This document shows positions 28,322 to 37,784 of a stretch of DNA of 64,000 bases, one piece after another. Made by a program: the position numbers and the translations under genes. Position 1 is the stretch's first letter. The number at the start of each line of letters is the position of its first letter. The DNA comes from Lysinibacillus sp. PLM2. Lineage in GTDB: Bacteria > Bacillota > Bacilli > Bacillales_A > Planococcaceae. Location: the NCBI GenBank assembly GCA_023168345.1, contig AP025689.1, positions 1,362,001-1,426,000 of the forward strand, read 5' to 3'. The notes under the pieces were generated by a model that worked only from the letters and a program-made list of their open reading frames with translations, did not search any database and had not been told where the DNA came from.

Positions 28322-29602
28322 TTGTTTTCAACAATTAAGATTGCAAAAGGTGTTTCACTACATATCCGACAATCTACCCAATTTAAAACAGTGAACTTTT
28401 CAATAAAATGGAGAAAGCCTTTAACGGTGAAGGATGCGGCGGAGCGATCTGTATTATCCAATGTAATGCAGCACTCCAATGGGAAATATACTAAATCAGC
28501 TGATTTCCGAAGCCATTTAGATGATTTGTACGGTACAGTTATGTATTTAGACGCCTCAAAACGTGGTAAAGATCATACAGTAGTCCTAAATGTAGAAACG
28601 GTGAATGATCAATATTTAGCGGAAACAAAAGTATTAGATGATGTAATTGATTTAATGCAAACGGTAATTTTCAATCCTAATTTTGAGAATGACCAATTTG
28701 TATCATCGATTGTTGAACGTGAAAAAGAAATGATCATCCAACGAATTCAGTCTATATTTGATGATAAAACACGGTATGCTCAACATCGTTTAACGCAAAT
28801 TATGAGACCAAATCATCCAGCATCTATCTCAGCTAATGGTACGATTGAAGCTGTAAAAGAAGTAACTACTGAAAGCTTAACAAAAGCATATCATTCCATG
28901 ATTAATGACGATAAAATTGATATCTATGTTCTAGGAGACGTAGATGTTGATGCACTTCAACAAAAACTTATAGATGCACTTCCATTTAAGGATCGTGAGA
29001 CGATCCCATATCCAGAATATGAGGATGAATCGCAGGCTGAGAAAGAATATACAAATGAAAAACAAGATATGAAACAGGGAAAATTGCATATCGGATTTAG
29101 TACACCAGTTAAGTTCGGTGAAGAGGATTATCCGAAAATGCAAATATTTAACGGCGTGTTTGGCGCTTATGCCCATTCTAAGCTGTTCATGAATGTACGT
29201 GAACGTGAAAGTTTAGCCTATTATGCATCATCTTCCTATTCTTCACATTATGGTCTTGTCTATGTCGTTTCAGGGATTGAACCAGCAAATGAAAAGAAGG
29301 CAATCGAAGTTATAAAAGAACAACTAGAGGCAACGCAAAATGGTGAAATCACAGACCTTGAAATGAATCAAACTAAAGCGATGCTAGTGAATCAATTAAA
29401 AGAAGCATTAGACTCTGCTCGTGGCCAAATCGATATTTTTGACCAATATAAAGACTTAGGTGAAGACTTCTCAGTGGATTTATGGAAGGATCGCTGGTCG
29501 AAGGTTACGAAAGAAGATGTACAACAAATGGCATCACAACTCAAACTTGAAGCAATTTACTTCTTAAGTGGAAAGGAGGGCTCTAGTGATGCAAACAATT
29601 GA
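28322..29602 (+). CDS. ymfF: M16 peptidase-like protein YmfF (apparently inactive partner)
   Basis: A 426-residue M16 family protein starting at TTG 28322 behind GGAAGGGG. At the place where active M16 enzymes have HxxEH the sequence reads LSNVMQHSNGKY, so the zinc ligands are missing. The C-terminal M16 signature (NVRERESLAYYASSSYSSHYG) is retained. It overlaps ymfH, which keeps the active motif, suggesting a non-catalytic/catalytic pair like mitochondrial processing peptidase. B. subtilis has the same ymfF-ymfH arrangement. Confidence 0.9.
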   Translation: MFSTIKIAKGVSLHIRQSTQFKTVNFSIKWRKPLTVKDAAERSVLSNVMQHSNGKYTKSADFRSHLDDLYGTVMYLDASKRGKDHTVVLNVETVNDQYLAETKVLDDVIDLMQTVIFNPNFENDQFVSSIVEREKEMIIQRIQSIFDDKTRYAQHRLTQIMRPNHPASISANGTIEAVKEVTTESLTKAYHSMINDDKIDIYVLGDVDVDALQQKLIDALPFKDRETIPYPEYEDESQAEKEYTNEKQDMKQGKLHIGFSTPVKFGEEDYPKMQIFNGVFGAYAHSKLFMNVRERESLAYYASSSYSSHYGLVYVVSGIEPANEKKAIEVIKEQLEATQNGEITDLEMNQTKAMLVNQLKEALDSARGQIDIFDQYKDLGEDFSVDLWKDRWSKVTKEDVQQMASQLKLEAIYFLSGKEGSSDANN

Positions 29603-30875
29603 GTTTAAACAGCTTGATGAAACATTATATTATGAAAAATTATCAAATGGCTTAGACGTTTACATCTTACCGAAAAAGGGCTTTTCAAAAACATTTGTAA
29701 CATTTACAACAAAATACGGCTCTGTTGACCGATCATTTAAACCGCTTGGCGAAGATGAAGTATTCACCGTGCCAGATGGTATTGCGCATTTCTTAGAGCA
29801 TAAAATGTTTGAAAAAGAAGAGGGAGACGTATTCCAAAAGTTCAGTGAAATGGGTGCTTCTGCAAATGCATTTACTTCCTTTACAAGAACAGCTTATCTC
29901 TTCTCTGCGACGGATAATGTTTTAAAAAATACAGAAACATTACTTGATTTCGTTCAAGAGCCTTACTTTACAGAAAAAACAGTAGAAAAAGAAAAAGGTA
30001 TTATTGGTCAAGAAATCACCATGTATGACGATCAACCAGATTGGCGTTTATACTTTGGGGTGATTGAAAATATGTTCCACAAACATCCTGTAAAAATCGA
30101 TATTGCTGGTACGATTGAATCAATCGATAAAATTACAGCAGAACATTTATACACTTGCTACAATACTTTTTACCATCCATCAAACATGCTAATGTTTGTC
30201 GTAGGTGCCGTTAATCCTGAAGAAATGATTCAGTTTATTAAAGAAAATCAAGATAAAAAAGAATTTAAAGAAGCTGAAGAAATTGAACGTCATTTTGAAG
30301 ACGAACCAACAGAAGTAGCTACAAAAGCTCGCGAGTTAAAAATGGATGTTCAAAAACCAAAAGTGTATGTAGGTTTTAAAGCAAAACAAACGGATTTAAG
30401 TGGAGAAGAAATGCTAAAGCATGAATTATCCGTTCAAATTGGTCTGGAATGTTTATTTGGTCGTGCATCTGAGTTTTATACAAAGGTGTACGAAGCTGGC
30501 TTAATTGATGAATCATACGCCTATGATTTCTCATTAGAAAAAGGCTTTGGTTTTGCCATTGTTGGCTCTGATTCAGCAAAACCAGATCAGTTAGCAGAAA
30601 GCATTATAGAAGAAATGAATAAGGCACAGTTCAATGAGGAAGCAATAGAGCGTGTGAAACGTAAGAAAATTGGCTTCTACTTAAGAGCTCTAAATTCCAT
30701 CGAATTTATCGCAAACCAATTTACTCGTTATAAATTCAACGAAATGAATTTATTCGACGCTGTTCCTGTTATTGAGAAATTAACAACTGAAGATATACAA
30801 GAAGCCTTTAAGTCTATTCAAGGTGAATCACAGCAAACCATTTTTAAAATTTTACCTGTAAGTGAGAGAAATTAG
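29589..30875 (+). CDS. ymfH: M16 zinc peptidase YmfH
   Basis: A 428-residue M16 peptidase with the zinc motif HFLEH at 67-71 followed by KMFEKEEGDVF, and the downstream ligand region KEKGIIGQEITMYDDQPDW. I start it at ATG 29589 because AAGGAGGG lies 11 nt upstream; an upstream ATG at 29568 precedes that site. The gene overlaps ymfF by 14 bp. It is probably the catalytic half of a YmfF-YmfH complex. The physiological substrate is unknown. Confidence 0.93.
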   Translation: MQTIEFKQLDETLYYEKLSNGLDVYILPKKGFSKTFVTFTTKYGSVDRSFKPLGEDEVFTVPDGIAHFLEHKMFEKEEGDVFQKFSEMGASANAFTSFTRTAYLFSATDNVLKNTETLLDFVQEPYFTEKTVEKEKGIIGQEITMYDDQPDWRLYFGVIENMFHKHPVKIDIAGTIESIDKITAEHLYTCYNTFYHPSNMLMFVVGAVNPEEMIQFIKENQDKKEFKEAEEIERHFEDEPTEVATKARELKMDVQKPKVYVGFKAKQTDLSGEEMLKHELSVQIGLECLFGRASEFYTKVYEAGLIDESYAYDFSLEKGFGFAIVGSDSAKPDQLAESIIEEMNKAQFNEEAIERVKRKKIGFYLRALNSIEFIANQFTRYKFNEMNLFDAVPVIEKLTTEDIQEAFKSIQGESQQTIFKILPVSERN

Positions 30876-30876
30876 A

Positions 30877-31605
30877 ATGAAGAAATTTGCACTTGTTCTT
30901 GGCGCATCAGGTAGTATTGGTAGTGCCATCTGCAGACGCCTTGCACAAGATGGGTGGTCTCTTTATTTACATTACAATCAAAATGATGAAAAAGTAACAT
31001 CATTACAAAAGGAATTAACTCTTGATTTTTGTGATCAAGAGTTTATTCCAGTTCATGCAAATTTTTCCGTTGAAGATGGAGCAGACAAATTATCAACACA
31101 AATTTTCGCATTGCAAGCAATAATCTTTGCAGGTGGTCATGCATACTATGGACTAGTTGAAGATACCCCTCCTAGTGAAATGGAAAAACTTTGGCGAGTT
31201 CATGTTCAAAATCCAATTCGATTACTTGCACTCTTATCAAATAAACTTCGAAAAAATGATGTGAGCTATTGTCTATTTATCGGATCAATTTGGGGTGAGG
31301 CAGGCGCTGCTTTCGAATCTGTGTACGCAGCAGTAAAGGGTGCTCAGCATGCTTTTGTAAAGTCCTATGCAAAAGAAGTGGCTTCTAGTGGAATGAGGGT
31401 TAATTCTATTGCCCCTGGTTTAATCGAGACGGTCATGAACCATCATTTATCAGAAGAAGAAAAAATGGAAATTTATGAGGAAATTCCTCTAGCTCGCGCC
31501 GGTGAAACCCGAGAAGTTGCCAATATGGTTGCCTTTTATATTAGCGGCCAAGCAGACTATGTAACAGGACAAATTATACGTTTAAATGGTGGTTGGTACA
31601 TATAA
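30877..31605 (+). CDS. ymfI: Short-chain dehydrogenase/reductase YmfI
   Basis: A 242-residue Rossmann-fold oxidoreductase of the classical SDR type. Residues 9-15 form the cofactor motif GASGSIG, YAAVK supplies the catalytic Tyr and Lys, and SIAPGLIET follows. The fold resembles 3-oxoacyl-ACP reductase (FabG), but the substrate is not known. The start at ATG 30877 is one base after the ymfH stop. Weak ribosome binding suggests coupling to ymfH. Confidence 0.9.
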   Translation: MKKFALVLGASGSIGSAICRRLAQDGWSLYLHYNQNDEKVTSLQKELTLDFCDQEFIPVHANFSVEDGADKLSTQIFALQAIIFAGGHAYYGLVEDTPPSEMEKLWRVHVQNPIRLLALLSNKLRKNDVSYCLFIGSIWGEAGAAFESVYAAVKGAQHAFVKSYAKEVASSGMRVNSIAPGLIETVMNHHLSEEEKMEIYEEIPLARAGETREVANMVAFYISGQADYVTGQIIRLNGGWYI

Positions 31606-31649
31606 TCTCTGAATTTGCTCATACTAATTTTGCAAAGGAGGAGATACAA

Positions 31650-31907
31650 ATGGCATTATTGGAAAACTGGGAAAAATGGACTTCATTTTTAGGCCAACAA
31701 GTTGAAAATGCACAAGAAACAGGCATGTCTAAAAAAATGATTGAAAATACTGCTGTGCAAATTGGAAACTATTTAGCTAAAAATGTAGACCCTAAAAACG
31801 AACAAGAACGCGTGCTTTCTGATTTATGGGGAGTCGCAAGTGATGATGAAAAACATGCCTTAGCGAATTGTGTTGTTAAACTCGTTCAGCAACATCGTGT
31901 TCAATAG
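31650..31907 (+). CDS. ymfJ: DUF3243 family protein YmfJ
   Basis: An 85-residue protein of unknown function found in this position in Bacillales. I start at ATG 31650, which has AAAGGAGGAG upstream and gives the normal family length. The longer frame from 31593 reads through the ymfI end. The sequence is small, acidic and probably helical (SLENWEKWTSFL-like opening, HALANCVVKLVQQH end). The 3' side is followed by a terminator-like hairpin. Confidence 0.85.
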   Translation: MALLENWEKWTSFLGQQVENAQETGMSKKMIENTAVQIGNYLAKNVDPKNEQERVLSDLWGVASDDEKHALANCVVKLVQQHRVQ

Positions 31908-32008
31908 TTCTTACTTGTGATAGTTTAACCTAATATTTGATTGAGGCGTAATCTCTCACAAGTATAGAATGCTATCTCACAATTAGTGAGCCTCATATAT
32001 TTTATGAT

Positions 32009-32035
32009 AAAAGGAGGCTTGTCCTCCTTTTCTTA
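32009..32035 (+). terminator. Probable terminator after ymfJ
   Basis: AAAAGGAGG/CCTCCTTTT with a 5-nt loop and a short T-rich tail. It lies in the 322-nt gap before ymfK. Confidence 0.7.
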
Positions 32036-32151
32036 TTCTAAAAAAGTTTTTCAAAACATAGTAAGAAATTCATTTTTTTCAGATAAACTACTGAATTTTG
32101 TAAAAATATTATTATTTATGTGAATTTGACATTTTTTTGTCTATTTGTAAC

Positions 32152-32180
32152 TTTTCAATACATATAAAATCCGCTATGAT
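32152..32180 (+). promoter_or_regulatory. Candidate promoter for ymfK
   Basis: TTTTCA, a 17-bp spacer and TATGAT, about 50 nt before the ymfK ATG. The -35 is poor. Apart from this and the ymfJ terminator, the gap is AT-rich and I see nothing else in it. Confidence 0.35.
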
Positions 32181-32229
32181 GAAACTATTAAAGATATTTT
32201 TCGTTTCAATAGTAAGGGGACGATTGTAG

Positions 32230-33018
32230 ATGAGTGAATGGTATTTTGAATATGAGATCCAAGTAAATCGTCCGGGATTATTAGGTGATATTGCATCCCT
32301 ACTCGGTATGTTAAGGGTGAATATTGTCACGATAAATGGTGTGGATGAAAGTAGACGTGGCATGTTATTAATGGCGGAAAAAGAGGAATCCATTCAACGT
32401 TTTATCACGATTGTATCAACAATGGAAAATATCCATGTTACAAAATTCCGTCAACCTAAAATCCGAGACCGTTTAGCAGTTCGTCATGGACATTATATTC
32501 CTCGTGATGTAGATGAAAAAAATACATTTCGTTTTGTTCGTGATGAATTAGGTATTTTAGTGGATTTTATGGCAGAACTCTTTAAAAAAGACGGTCATAA
32601 ATTAATCGGAATTCGTGGAATGCCTAGAGTTGGTAAAACAGAGTCAGTAGTTGCAGCGAGTGTGTGTGCAAACAAAAAATGGATATTTTTATCATCGACA
32701 ATGATTAAACAAACTATTCGTAATAAGTTAATTGGTGATGAGTATAACAATAATAATATTTTCATCCTAGATGGTGCTTTAACTCAACGTGCTAATGATG
32801 AGGGCCATTTAAGACTTGTACGAGAAATTATGAGTACGCCAACGATTAAAGTTGTTGAGCATCCAGATTTATTTGTCAAATTGTCCGATTATAAAATTGA
32901 AGATTTCGATTATATTATCGAATTACGTCATGATTCAAACGAAGAAATTACATACGACATGATGTTGAAAAATCAAATGATGTCACAATCAGACCAATTT
33001 GGAGGATTTAATTTTTAA
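32230..33018 (+). CDS. ymfK: DUF3388 family protein YmfK
   Basis: A 262-residue conserved protein of unknown function in the Bacillales ymf cluster. The N-terminal 75 residues resemble an ACT-like regulatory fold (YEIQVNRPGLLGDIASLLG). The C-terminal part contains a P-loop-like GMPRVGKTESVVAAS at about residue 135-150, followed by a segment with acidic residues (IFILDGALTQ), so nucleotide binding is likely. The start has AAGGGGAC upstream. It precedes the rodZ-like gene by 21 nt. Confidence 0.85.
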   Translation: MSEWYFEYEIQVNRPGLLGDIASLLGMLRVNIVTINGVDESRRGMLLMAEKEESIQRFITIVSTMENIHVTKFRQPKIRDRLAVRHGHYIPRDVDEKNTFRFVRDELGILVDFMAELFKKDGHKLIGIRGMPRVGKTESVVAASVCANKKWIFLSSTMIKQTIRNKLIGDEYNNNNIFILDGALTQRANDEGHLRLVREIMSTPTIKVVEHPDLFVKLSDYKIEDFDYIIELRHDSNEEITYDMMLKNQMMSQSDQFGGFNF

Positions 33019-33039
33019 TAAAGAAGTAGGTGTTTACAA

Positions 33040-33945
33040 GTGGCAGAGCTCGGAACTCGGTTAAAAGAAGCTAGGTTGTCGAAAGGATACAGCTTAGATG
33101 ATTTACAAGAAATAACAAAAATTCAAAAAAGATATTTAGTAGGTATTGAAGAAGGAAATTACTCTATCATGCCAGGAACTTTTTACGTGCGAGCATTTAT
33201 TAAACAATATGCTGAGGCAGTAGGGTTAAACTCCGATGAACTATTAGAAGAATTTAAAGGTGAAATTCCTAATAACCAACCAGAAGATGTTGCACAATCG
33301 ATTTCCTATAGCTCTACACGTAGAAGTGTATCCTCAAGATCTTCTAGCCGTATGATGGAAACTATGCCGAAAGTCATCGCAGCATTATTTTTAATTGTCA
33401 TTCTTGCAGTTGCATGGTTTTTATATTCTCAAAAAGTACAAAATACTCCTGAAGAAGTTGAAGATGATTTTAATCAATTACAGTATGACCAAAAAAATCC
33501 AACGCCAACAGAAAATGCTCCGAACAATGGAGATGAAGAAAATTCAGATTCAGTAGAAGCTCCTCCTGTAGAAGAAGAGCCGGTTGATGAAGAACCAACT
33601 GTGACTCAAACAATTTCTCCAGGTGAAGTACAGTCTGATGGTGAATCAACTATTTATGAATTAACTGGCACTGAGTCAATGAACATTCGAGTTGAAGTAT
33701 CAGGCTTATCATGGGTCGGTATTCGAAATGAAAATGCTGAAGAACAAGTAGAAGATCGTGTATATAACGCAGGAGAAGTTGTTGAACATGATTCAACAGA
33801 AAATGGCTATGCTCGAATTCGACTTGGAGATGCTAACAATGCGAAAGTATTCGTAAATGATGAAGAAATAGAATACGTGTTAGATCCATCTGAACCGGGT
33901 AATTCTACGCAAAATATAATTATTACGTTTTCTCAAGAACAATAG
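33040..33945 (+). CDS. ymfM: RodZ-like helix-turn-helix membrane protein YmfM
   Basis: A 301-residue protein with the RodZ layout: a cytoplasmic HTH domain (LGTRLKEARLSKGYSLDDLQ, residues 3-70), a single transmembrane segment at about 111-130, an acidic Pro/Glu-rich extracellular linker and a C-terminal DUF4115 beta domain (about 185-300). RodZ couples MreB filaments to wall elongation. The start is GTG 33040. The order ymfK-ymfM-pgsA-cinA-recA is the B. subtilis one. Confidence 0.92.
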   Translation: MAELGTRLKEARLSKGYSLDDLQEITKIQKRYLVGIEEGNYSIMPGTFYVRAFIKQYAEAVGLNSDELLEEFKGEIPNNQPEDVAQSISYSSTRRSVSSRSSSRMMETMPKVIAALFLIVILAVAWFLYSQKVQNTPEEVEDDFNQLQYDQKNPTPTENAPNNGDEENSDSVEAPPVEEEPVDEEPTVTQTISPGEVQSDGESTIYELTGTESMNIRVEVSGLSWVGIRNENAEEQVEDRVYNAGEVVEHDSTENGYARIRLGDANNAKVFVNDEEIEYVLDPSEPGNSTQNIIITFSQEQ

Positions 33946-33996
33946 TCATCATCAAATGATGGCTATTTTCTTTCAATATGAAAGGTGTTTTTTTAC

Positions 33997-34575
33997 ATGA
34001 ATATACCAAACAAAATTACAGTATCACGAATCTGCTTAATCCCACTATTTGTCATTGTTATGATTATGGACTTTGGCTGGGGAGACATTATGATTTTAGG
34101 TGCAAACATGCCTCTTGAACATTTCATTGGTGGATTGATTTTCATTATTGCATCGTGTACGGACTGGGTGGATGGCTATTATGCGCGGAAGTACAATTTA
34201 GTTACAAATCTTGGGAAATTTTTGGATCCACTAGCAGATAAATTATTAGTATCCGCTGCATTTATTGTATTAGTTGAACTTGGCTATGCACCAGCTTGGG
34301 TTATTATCATTATTTTAAGTCGTGAATTTGCGGTAACTGGACTTCGTGCAATTTTAGCTGGTGAGGGTGAAATTGTTGCAGCAAGTCAATTAGGTAAAAT
34401 TAAAACATGGACACAAATTGTAGCCATTGCATCGCTCTTATTGCATAATATATTTTTTGTCATGTTTGGCATACCTTTTGATTTAATTATGCTATATGTT
34501 GCATTGTTCTTTACGGTTTGGTCAGGTTGGGATTATTTCTATTTAAATCGCAAGTCTTTATTAGAGTCGAAATAA
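33997..34575 (+). CDS. pgsA: CDP-diacylglycerol-glycerol-3-phosphate phosphatidyltransferase
   Basis: PgsA makes phosphatidylglycerophosphate, the committed step of phosphatidylglycerol synthesis. The 192-residue membrane protein has about four to six hydrophobic segments and the full CDP-alcohol phosphatidyltransferase motif (DG-x2-AR-x8-G-x3-D-x3-D) in DGYYARKYN ... GKFLDPLAD at residues about 55-77. ATG 33997 is chosen, with AAAGGTG upstream. Confidence 0.96.
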   Translation: MNIPNKITVSRICLIPLFVIVMIMDFGWGDIMILGANMPLEHFIGGLIFIIASCTDWVDGYYARKYNLVTNLGKFLDPLADKLLVSAAFIVLVELGYAPAWVIIIILSREFAVTGLRAILAGEGEIVAASQLGKIKTWTQIVAIASLLLHNIFFVMFGIPFDLIMLYVALFFTVWSGWDYFYLNRKSLLESK

Positions 34576-34579
34576 ATCA

Positions 34580-34592
34580 AGTACCAGGTACT
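34580..34592. repeat. 13-bp palindrome AGTACCAGGTACT
   Basis: A perfect 6+1+6 palindrome immediately after the pgsA stop, similar in form to the GTGCC motifs at 8246-8283 and 17771-17781. Confidence 0.5.
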
Positions 34593-34634
34593 GTTTATAT
34601 ACTAGTTCCCCAAAAATTACATGTAGATAATTTT

Positions 34635-34666
34635 GAAAGCCAGTGTTTTTATGCACTGGCTTTCTA
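34635..34666 (+). terminator. Probable terminator after pgsA
   Basis: An 11-bp perfect stem GAAAGCCAGTG/CACTGGCTTTC with an 8-nt loop. The T-run is short, so termination may be partial. Confidence 0.55.
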
Positions 34667-34805
34667 TGTATGTCGAGAATTTCATCAGAATATATTAAAC
34701 GATGATTATTGATTCGTCATGTCTTTAATATTAGTTGTATTAAAAGTGCTACGAATGTAAAGTTAAAGTATTAAAACTGAAATTCTAAAAAAGCGAGGTT
34801 AAATG

Positions 34806-36059
34806 ATGAACGCCGAGATTATTGCTGTTGGTTCAGAGTTGTTACTAGGTCAAATCGCAAATACAAATGCAAAATTTATCTCCAATCAACTCTCTGAGTT
34901 AGGTATTAATGTTTTTTATCACACAGTTGTAGGAGATAATCCTGGACGTTTAAAAGAAGCTATTGAAGTAGCTGAGAAGCGTGCAGATTTAATCATTTTT
35001 TCTGGGGGTCTTGGGCCTACAAAGGATGACTTAACAAAAGAAACAATTGCAAGTCATCTGAATGTGCCATTAACGCTTGATAACGTTGCTCTAACTTTCA
35101 TAGAAGAATTTTTCGCTAAACGTGGAAGAGCAATGACAGAAAATAATCGAAAACAAGCACTCGTATTAGAAGGCTGTGAGGTGCTAGCGAATCATCATGG
35201 AATGGCTCCAGGAATGTATTTTGAAAAGGATGGACGTACTTATATGTTATTGCCGGGTCCTCCTAAAGAGCTTGAACCAATGTTTCAATTTGAAGCAAAG
35301 CCTATACTTGCCAAACGATTGAATTTAGATGGTACGATTATTTCCCATGTGTTGCGTTTCTATGGAATTGGAGAAGCAGAGTTAGAAGTACAGATCCAGG
35401 ACATATTAGATAATCAATCAAACCCAACAGTTGCTCCTTTAGCTTCGGACGGAGAAGTTACATTACGTATCACAGCAAAAGCGGCTACCGAAGAGGAAGC
35501 TTGGAAATTAATAGATCAGAAAAAAACGGAAATTTTAGCAATTGTAGGTGAATTTCAATATGGCGTGGATGATGATTCATTAACTTCCAAAACAGTTGAA
35601 ATGTTACTACATAATGGATTAACGATTTCGGCAGCGGAAAGTTTAACAGCTGGTCTCTTCCAATCGGAATTAGCTGAAATTTCGGGTGTAAGTGGAACTT
35701 TGGTAGGTGGATTTGTCACATATACTGAACAAGCAAAAATAAAACAGCTCGGGATTGAAAAAGAGCTGCTAGAAAAGTTTGGTGTTGTGAGTAGTGAGTG
35801 CGCAGCAGCAATGGCAGTAAATGCTCGAAAGCTGATGGGAACGGATATCGGGATCGGGCTAACAGGTGCTGCCGGCCCAGAACCCCATGATGGTCAACCG
35901 GCAGGAACTATTTGGATTGGCTTTTCAATTGGAGATACACTTGTCACTCGCAAGTTAGAATTGAGTGGAATGCGCAATACAAACCGATTACGCGCGGTAA
36001 AGTACACATGTAGCTATTTAATGAGATTGTTAGCAGAAAAGGGTTACGATCGAGTTTGA
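34806..36059 (+). CDS. cinA: CinA-like competence/damage-inducible protein
   Basis: A 417-residue protein with an N-terminal molybdopterin-binding-like domain (MNAEIIAVGSELLLGQ, and FSGGLGPTKDDLTKE near residue 75). The C-terminal domain, from about residue 255, has AAESLTAGLFQSEL and IGLTGAAGPEP. The family includes NMN deamidase and pyrophosphatase activities, and cinA is cotranscribed with recA in competent streptococci. The second of two close ATGs (34806) fits the GAGGT site better. Confidence 0.93.
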   Translation: MNAEIIAVGSELLLGQIANTNAKFISNQLSELGINVFYHTVVGDNPGRLKEAIEVAEKRADLIIFSGGLGPTKDDLTKETIASHLNVPLTLDNVALTFIEEFFAKRGRAMTENNRKQALVLEGCEVLANHHGMAPGMYFEKDGRTYMLLPGPPKELEPMFQFEAKPILAKRLNLDGTIISHVLRFYGIGEAELEVQIQDILDNQSNPTVAPLASDGEVTLRITAKAATEEEAWKLIDQKKTEILAIVGEFQYGVDDDSLTSKTVEMLLHNGLTISAAESLTAGLFQSELAEISGVSGTLVGGFVTYTEQAKIKQLGIEKELLEKFGVVSSECAAAMAVNARKLMGTDIGIGLTGAAGPEPHDGQPAGTIWIGFSIGDTLVTRKLELSGMRNTNRLRAVKYTCSYLMRLLAEKGYDRV

Positions 36060-36148
36060 TTTAGTCATGTTGAGAGATTCAAGATTTAGTAAGAAAATCA
36101 CATTTTCGTAGTTTATTAATGGCTTAAATTTTTATTTTGCCCTAAAAA

Positions 36149-36199
36149 CGAAAATATGTTCGCTTTTTTCTTGAATCTTTCTCAAAAAAGAAGTATAGT
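36149..36199 (+). promoter_or_regulatory. recA promoter with LexA-like box
   Basis: CGAAAATATGTTCG (36149-36162) differs by one base from the Bacillus SOS consensus CGAAC-N4-GTTCG. TTGAAT (36171-36176), a 17-bp spacer and TATAGT (36194-36199) follow. SOS control by LexA is therefore likely. Confidence 0.75.
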
Positions 36200-36246
36200 A
36201 GAGACATAAGAAATAATGATTCATTTTCTGTTAAGGAGGAAATCTT

Positions 36247-37314
36247 TTGAGCGATCGTAAAGCGGCCTTAGATATGGCGTTAAAACAAATTGAAAAACAA
36301 TTCGGTAAAGGTTCTGTAATGAAACTTGGTGAAAAGGCGGACCTTCAAATTGAAACAATTTCAAGTGGTTCGTTAGCACTTGATGCTGCACTTGGAGTTG
36401 GTGGATACCCAAGAGGACGAATTATTGAAATATATGGACCAGAATCTTCTGGTAAAACGACAGTTGCTCTTCATGCAATTGCTGAAGTTCAAGCAAAAGG
36501 TGGACAAGCTGCATTTATCGATGCAGAGCATGCTCTTGATCCAGTATATGCACAAAAATTAGGCGTAAATATTGATGAATTAATTCTTTCACAGCCAGAC
36601 ACAGGGGAACAAGCTCTCGAGATTGCTGAAGCATTAGTTCGCAGTGGCGCAATCGATGTAATCGTTATTGACTCTGTAGCTGCCCTTGTACCTAAAGCTG
36701 AAATCGAAGGTGAAATGGGCGACTCTCATATGGGTCTACAGGCTCGTTTAATGTCTCAAGCGTTGCGTAAACTTTCTGGTATTATTAATAAATCAAACAC
36801 TTTAGCGATTTTTATTAACCAAGTTCGTGAAAAAATTGGTGTAATGTTTGGTAATCCAGAAACAACAACGGGTGGCCGAGCATTAAAATTCTACGCTACA
36901 ATCCGTCTTGAAGTTCGCCGTGCTGAAACAATCAAACAAGGTACCGATATGATTGGTAATAAAACAAAAATTAAAGTTGTTAAAAACAAAGTTGCACCAC
37001 CATTCCGTACTGCAGAAATTGATATTATGTTCGGTGAAGGGATTTCAAAAGAAGGAGAAATCGTAGACTTAGGTGCAGAGCTAGATATCATTCAAAAAAG
37101 CGGCTCTTGGTACGCATACGGAGATGAGCGTATAGGGCAAGGTCGTGAAAATGTAAAACAATTCTTAAAGGCAAATCCAGAAATTCGAGAAGAAATTTCT
37201 AATAAAATACGTGAATCCTATGGTATGGTAGCTGGTGCATATACAATTGCAGCCCACGATGAAGAAGAAGAAGAAATGCCAGAAGAATTAGCACTTTTAT
37301 TAGATGAGGAATAG
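36247..37314 (+). CDS. recA: Recombinase RecA
   Basis: RecA forms filaments on single-stranded DNA, drives strand exchange and activates LexA cleavage. The 355-residue product has the start [20 protein letters not shown], Walker A GPESSGKT at 64-71, the [12 protein letters not shown] loop and the acidic C-terminal tail typical of the family. It starts at TTG 36247 behind a strong AAGGAGGAAA site. A LexA-like box lies upstream and a strong terminator follows. Confidence 0.98.
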   Translation: MSDRKAALDMALKQIEKQFGKGSVMKLGEKADLQIETISSGSLALDAALGVGGYPRGRIIEIYGPESSGKTTVALHAIAEVQAKGGQAAFIDAEHALDPVYAQKLGVNIDELILSQPDTGEQALEIAEALVRSGAIDVIVIDSVAALVPKAEIEGEMGDSHMGLQARLMSQALRKLSGIINKSNTLAIFINQVREKIGVMFGNPETTTGGRALKFYATIRLEVRRAETIKQGTDMIGNKTKIKVVKNKVAPPFRTAEIDIMFGEGISKEGEIVDLGAELDIIQKSGSWYAYGDERIGQGRENVKQFLKANPEIREEISNKIRESYGMVAGAYTIAAHDEEEEEMPEELALLLDEE

Positions 37315-37322
37315 TTTTTAAT

Positions 37323-37359
37323 AAAAAGCGCCGTTCTCTAGATAGAGAATGGCGTTTTT
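37323..37359 (+). terminator. Rho-independent terminator after recA
   Basis: AAAAAGCGCC-GTTCTCT pairs with AGAGAAT-GGCGTTTTT, a long stem with one mismatch. Confidence 0.9.
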
Positions 37360-37645
37360 GATATAAATCTTTACAATTCCTATAAAAAATTTTAAATGAA
37401 TAACTTTATATGAATAACAGTAATTTTGTAGATAAATTTATAAAATGAAGACATCATTTTCAAAACTAAAAGAATAAGAACTACCCAAATTTTCACTATT
37501 ATGAATGAATCCTGTAAAATGTTACAATAATAATGGTAATTAGGAATAATATTGGAATCCTAGTTATTTATGAAACCATGAGGCCATGTTTGTGTTTCAT
37601 ACATTGTTTTGGGTGTGTTATCAAACCTACTAACTGTAGCAATCC

Positions 37646-37686
37646 TTGACATAGCTAATATGGAGCTATACAATTAAAATTGTATA
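37646..37686 (+). promoter_or_regulatory. rny promoter with overlapping inverted repeat
   Basis: A consensus TTGACA (37646-37651), a 17-bp spacer and TACAAT (37669-37674). The -10 lies inside the perfect inverted repeat TATACAAT-TAAA-ATTGTATA (37667-37686), which could be an operator. The preceding 280 nt after the recA terminator is AT-rich, and I see no gene in it. Confidence 0.65.
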
Positions 37687-37784
37687 ATTTTTTAATTATG
37701 ACATGAAATAGGCAGTATGTTGATTGAATTTTCAATATATAGCCGACTGAAAATGAAATGATTATAGCAAGAGGAGGTGTTCAA

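Noticed and set aside
34518..34712. 64-codon frame spanning the pgsA end and terminator
   Set aside because: It overlaps pgsA out of frame and runs through the terminator hairpin.
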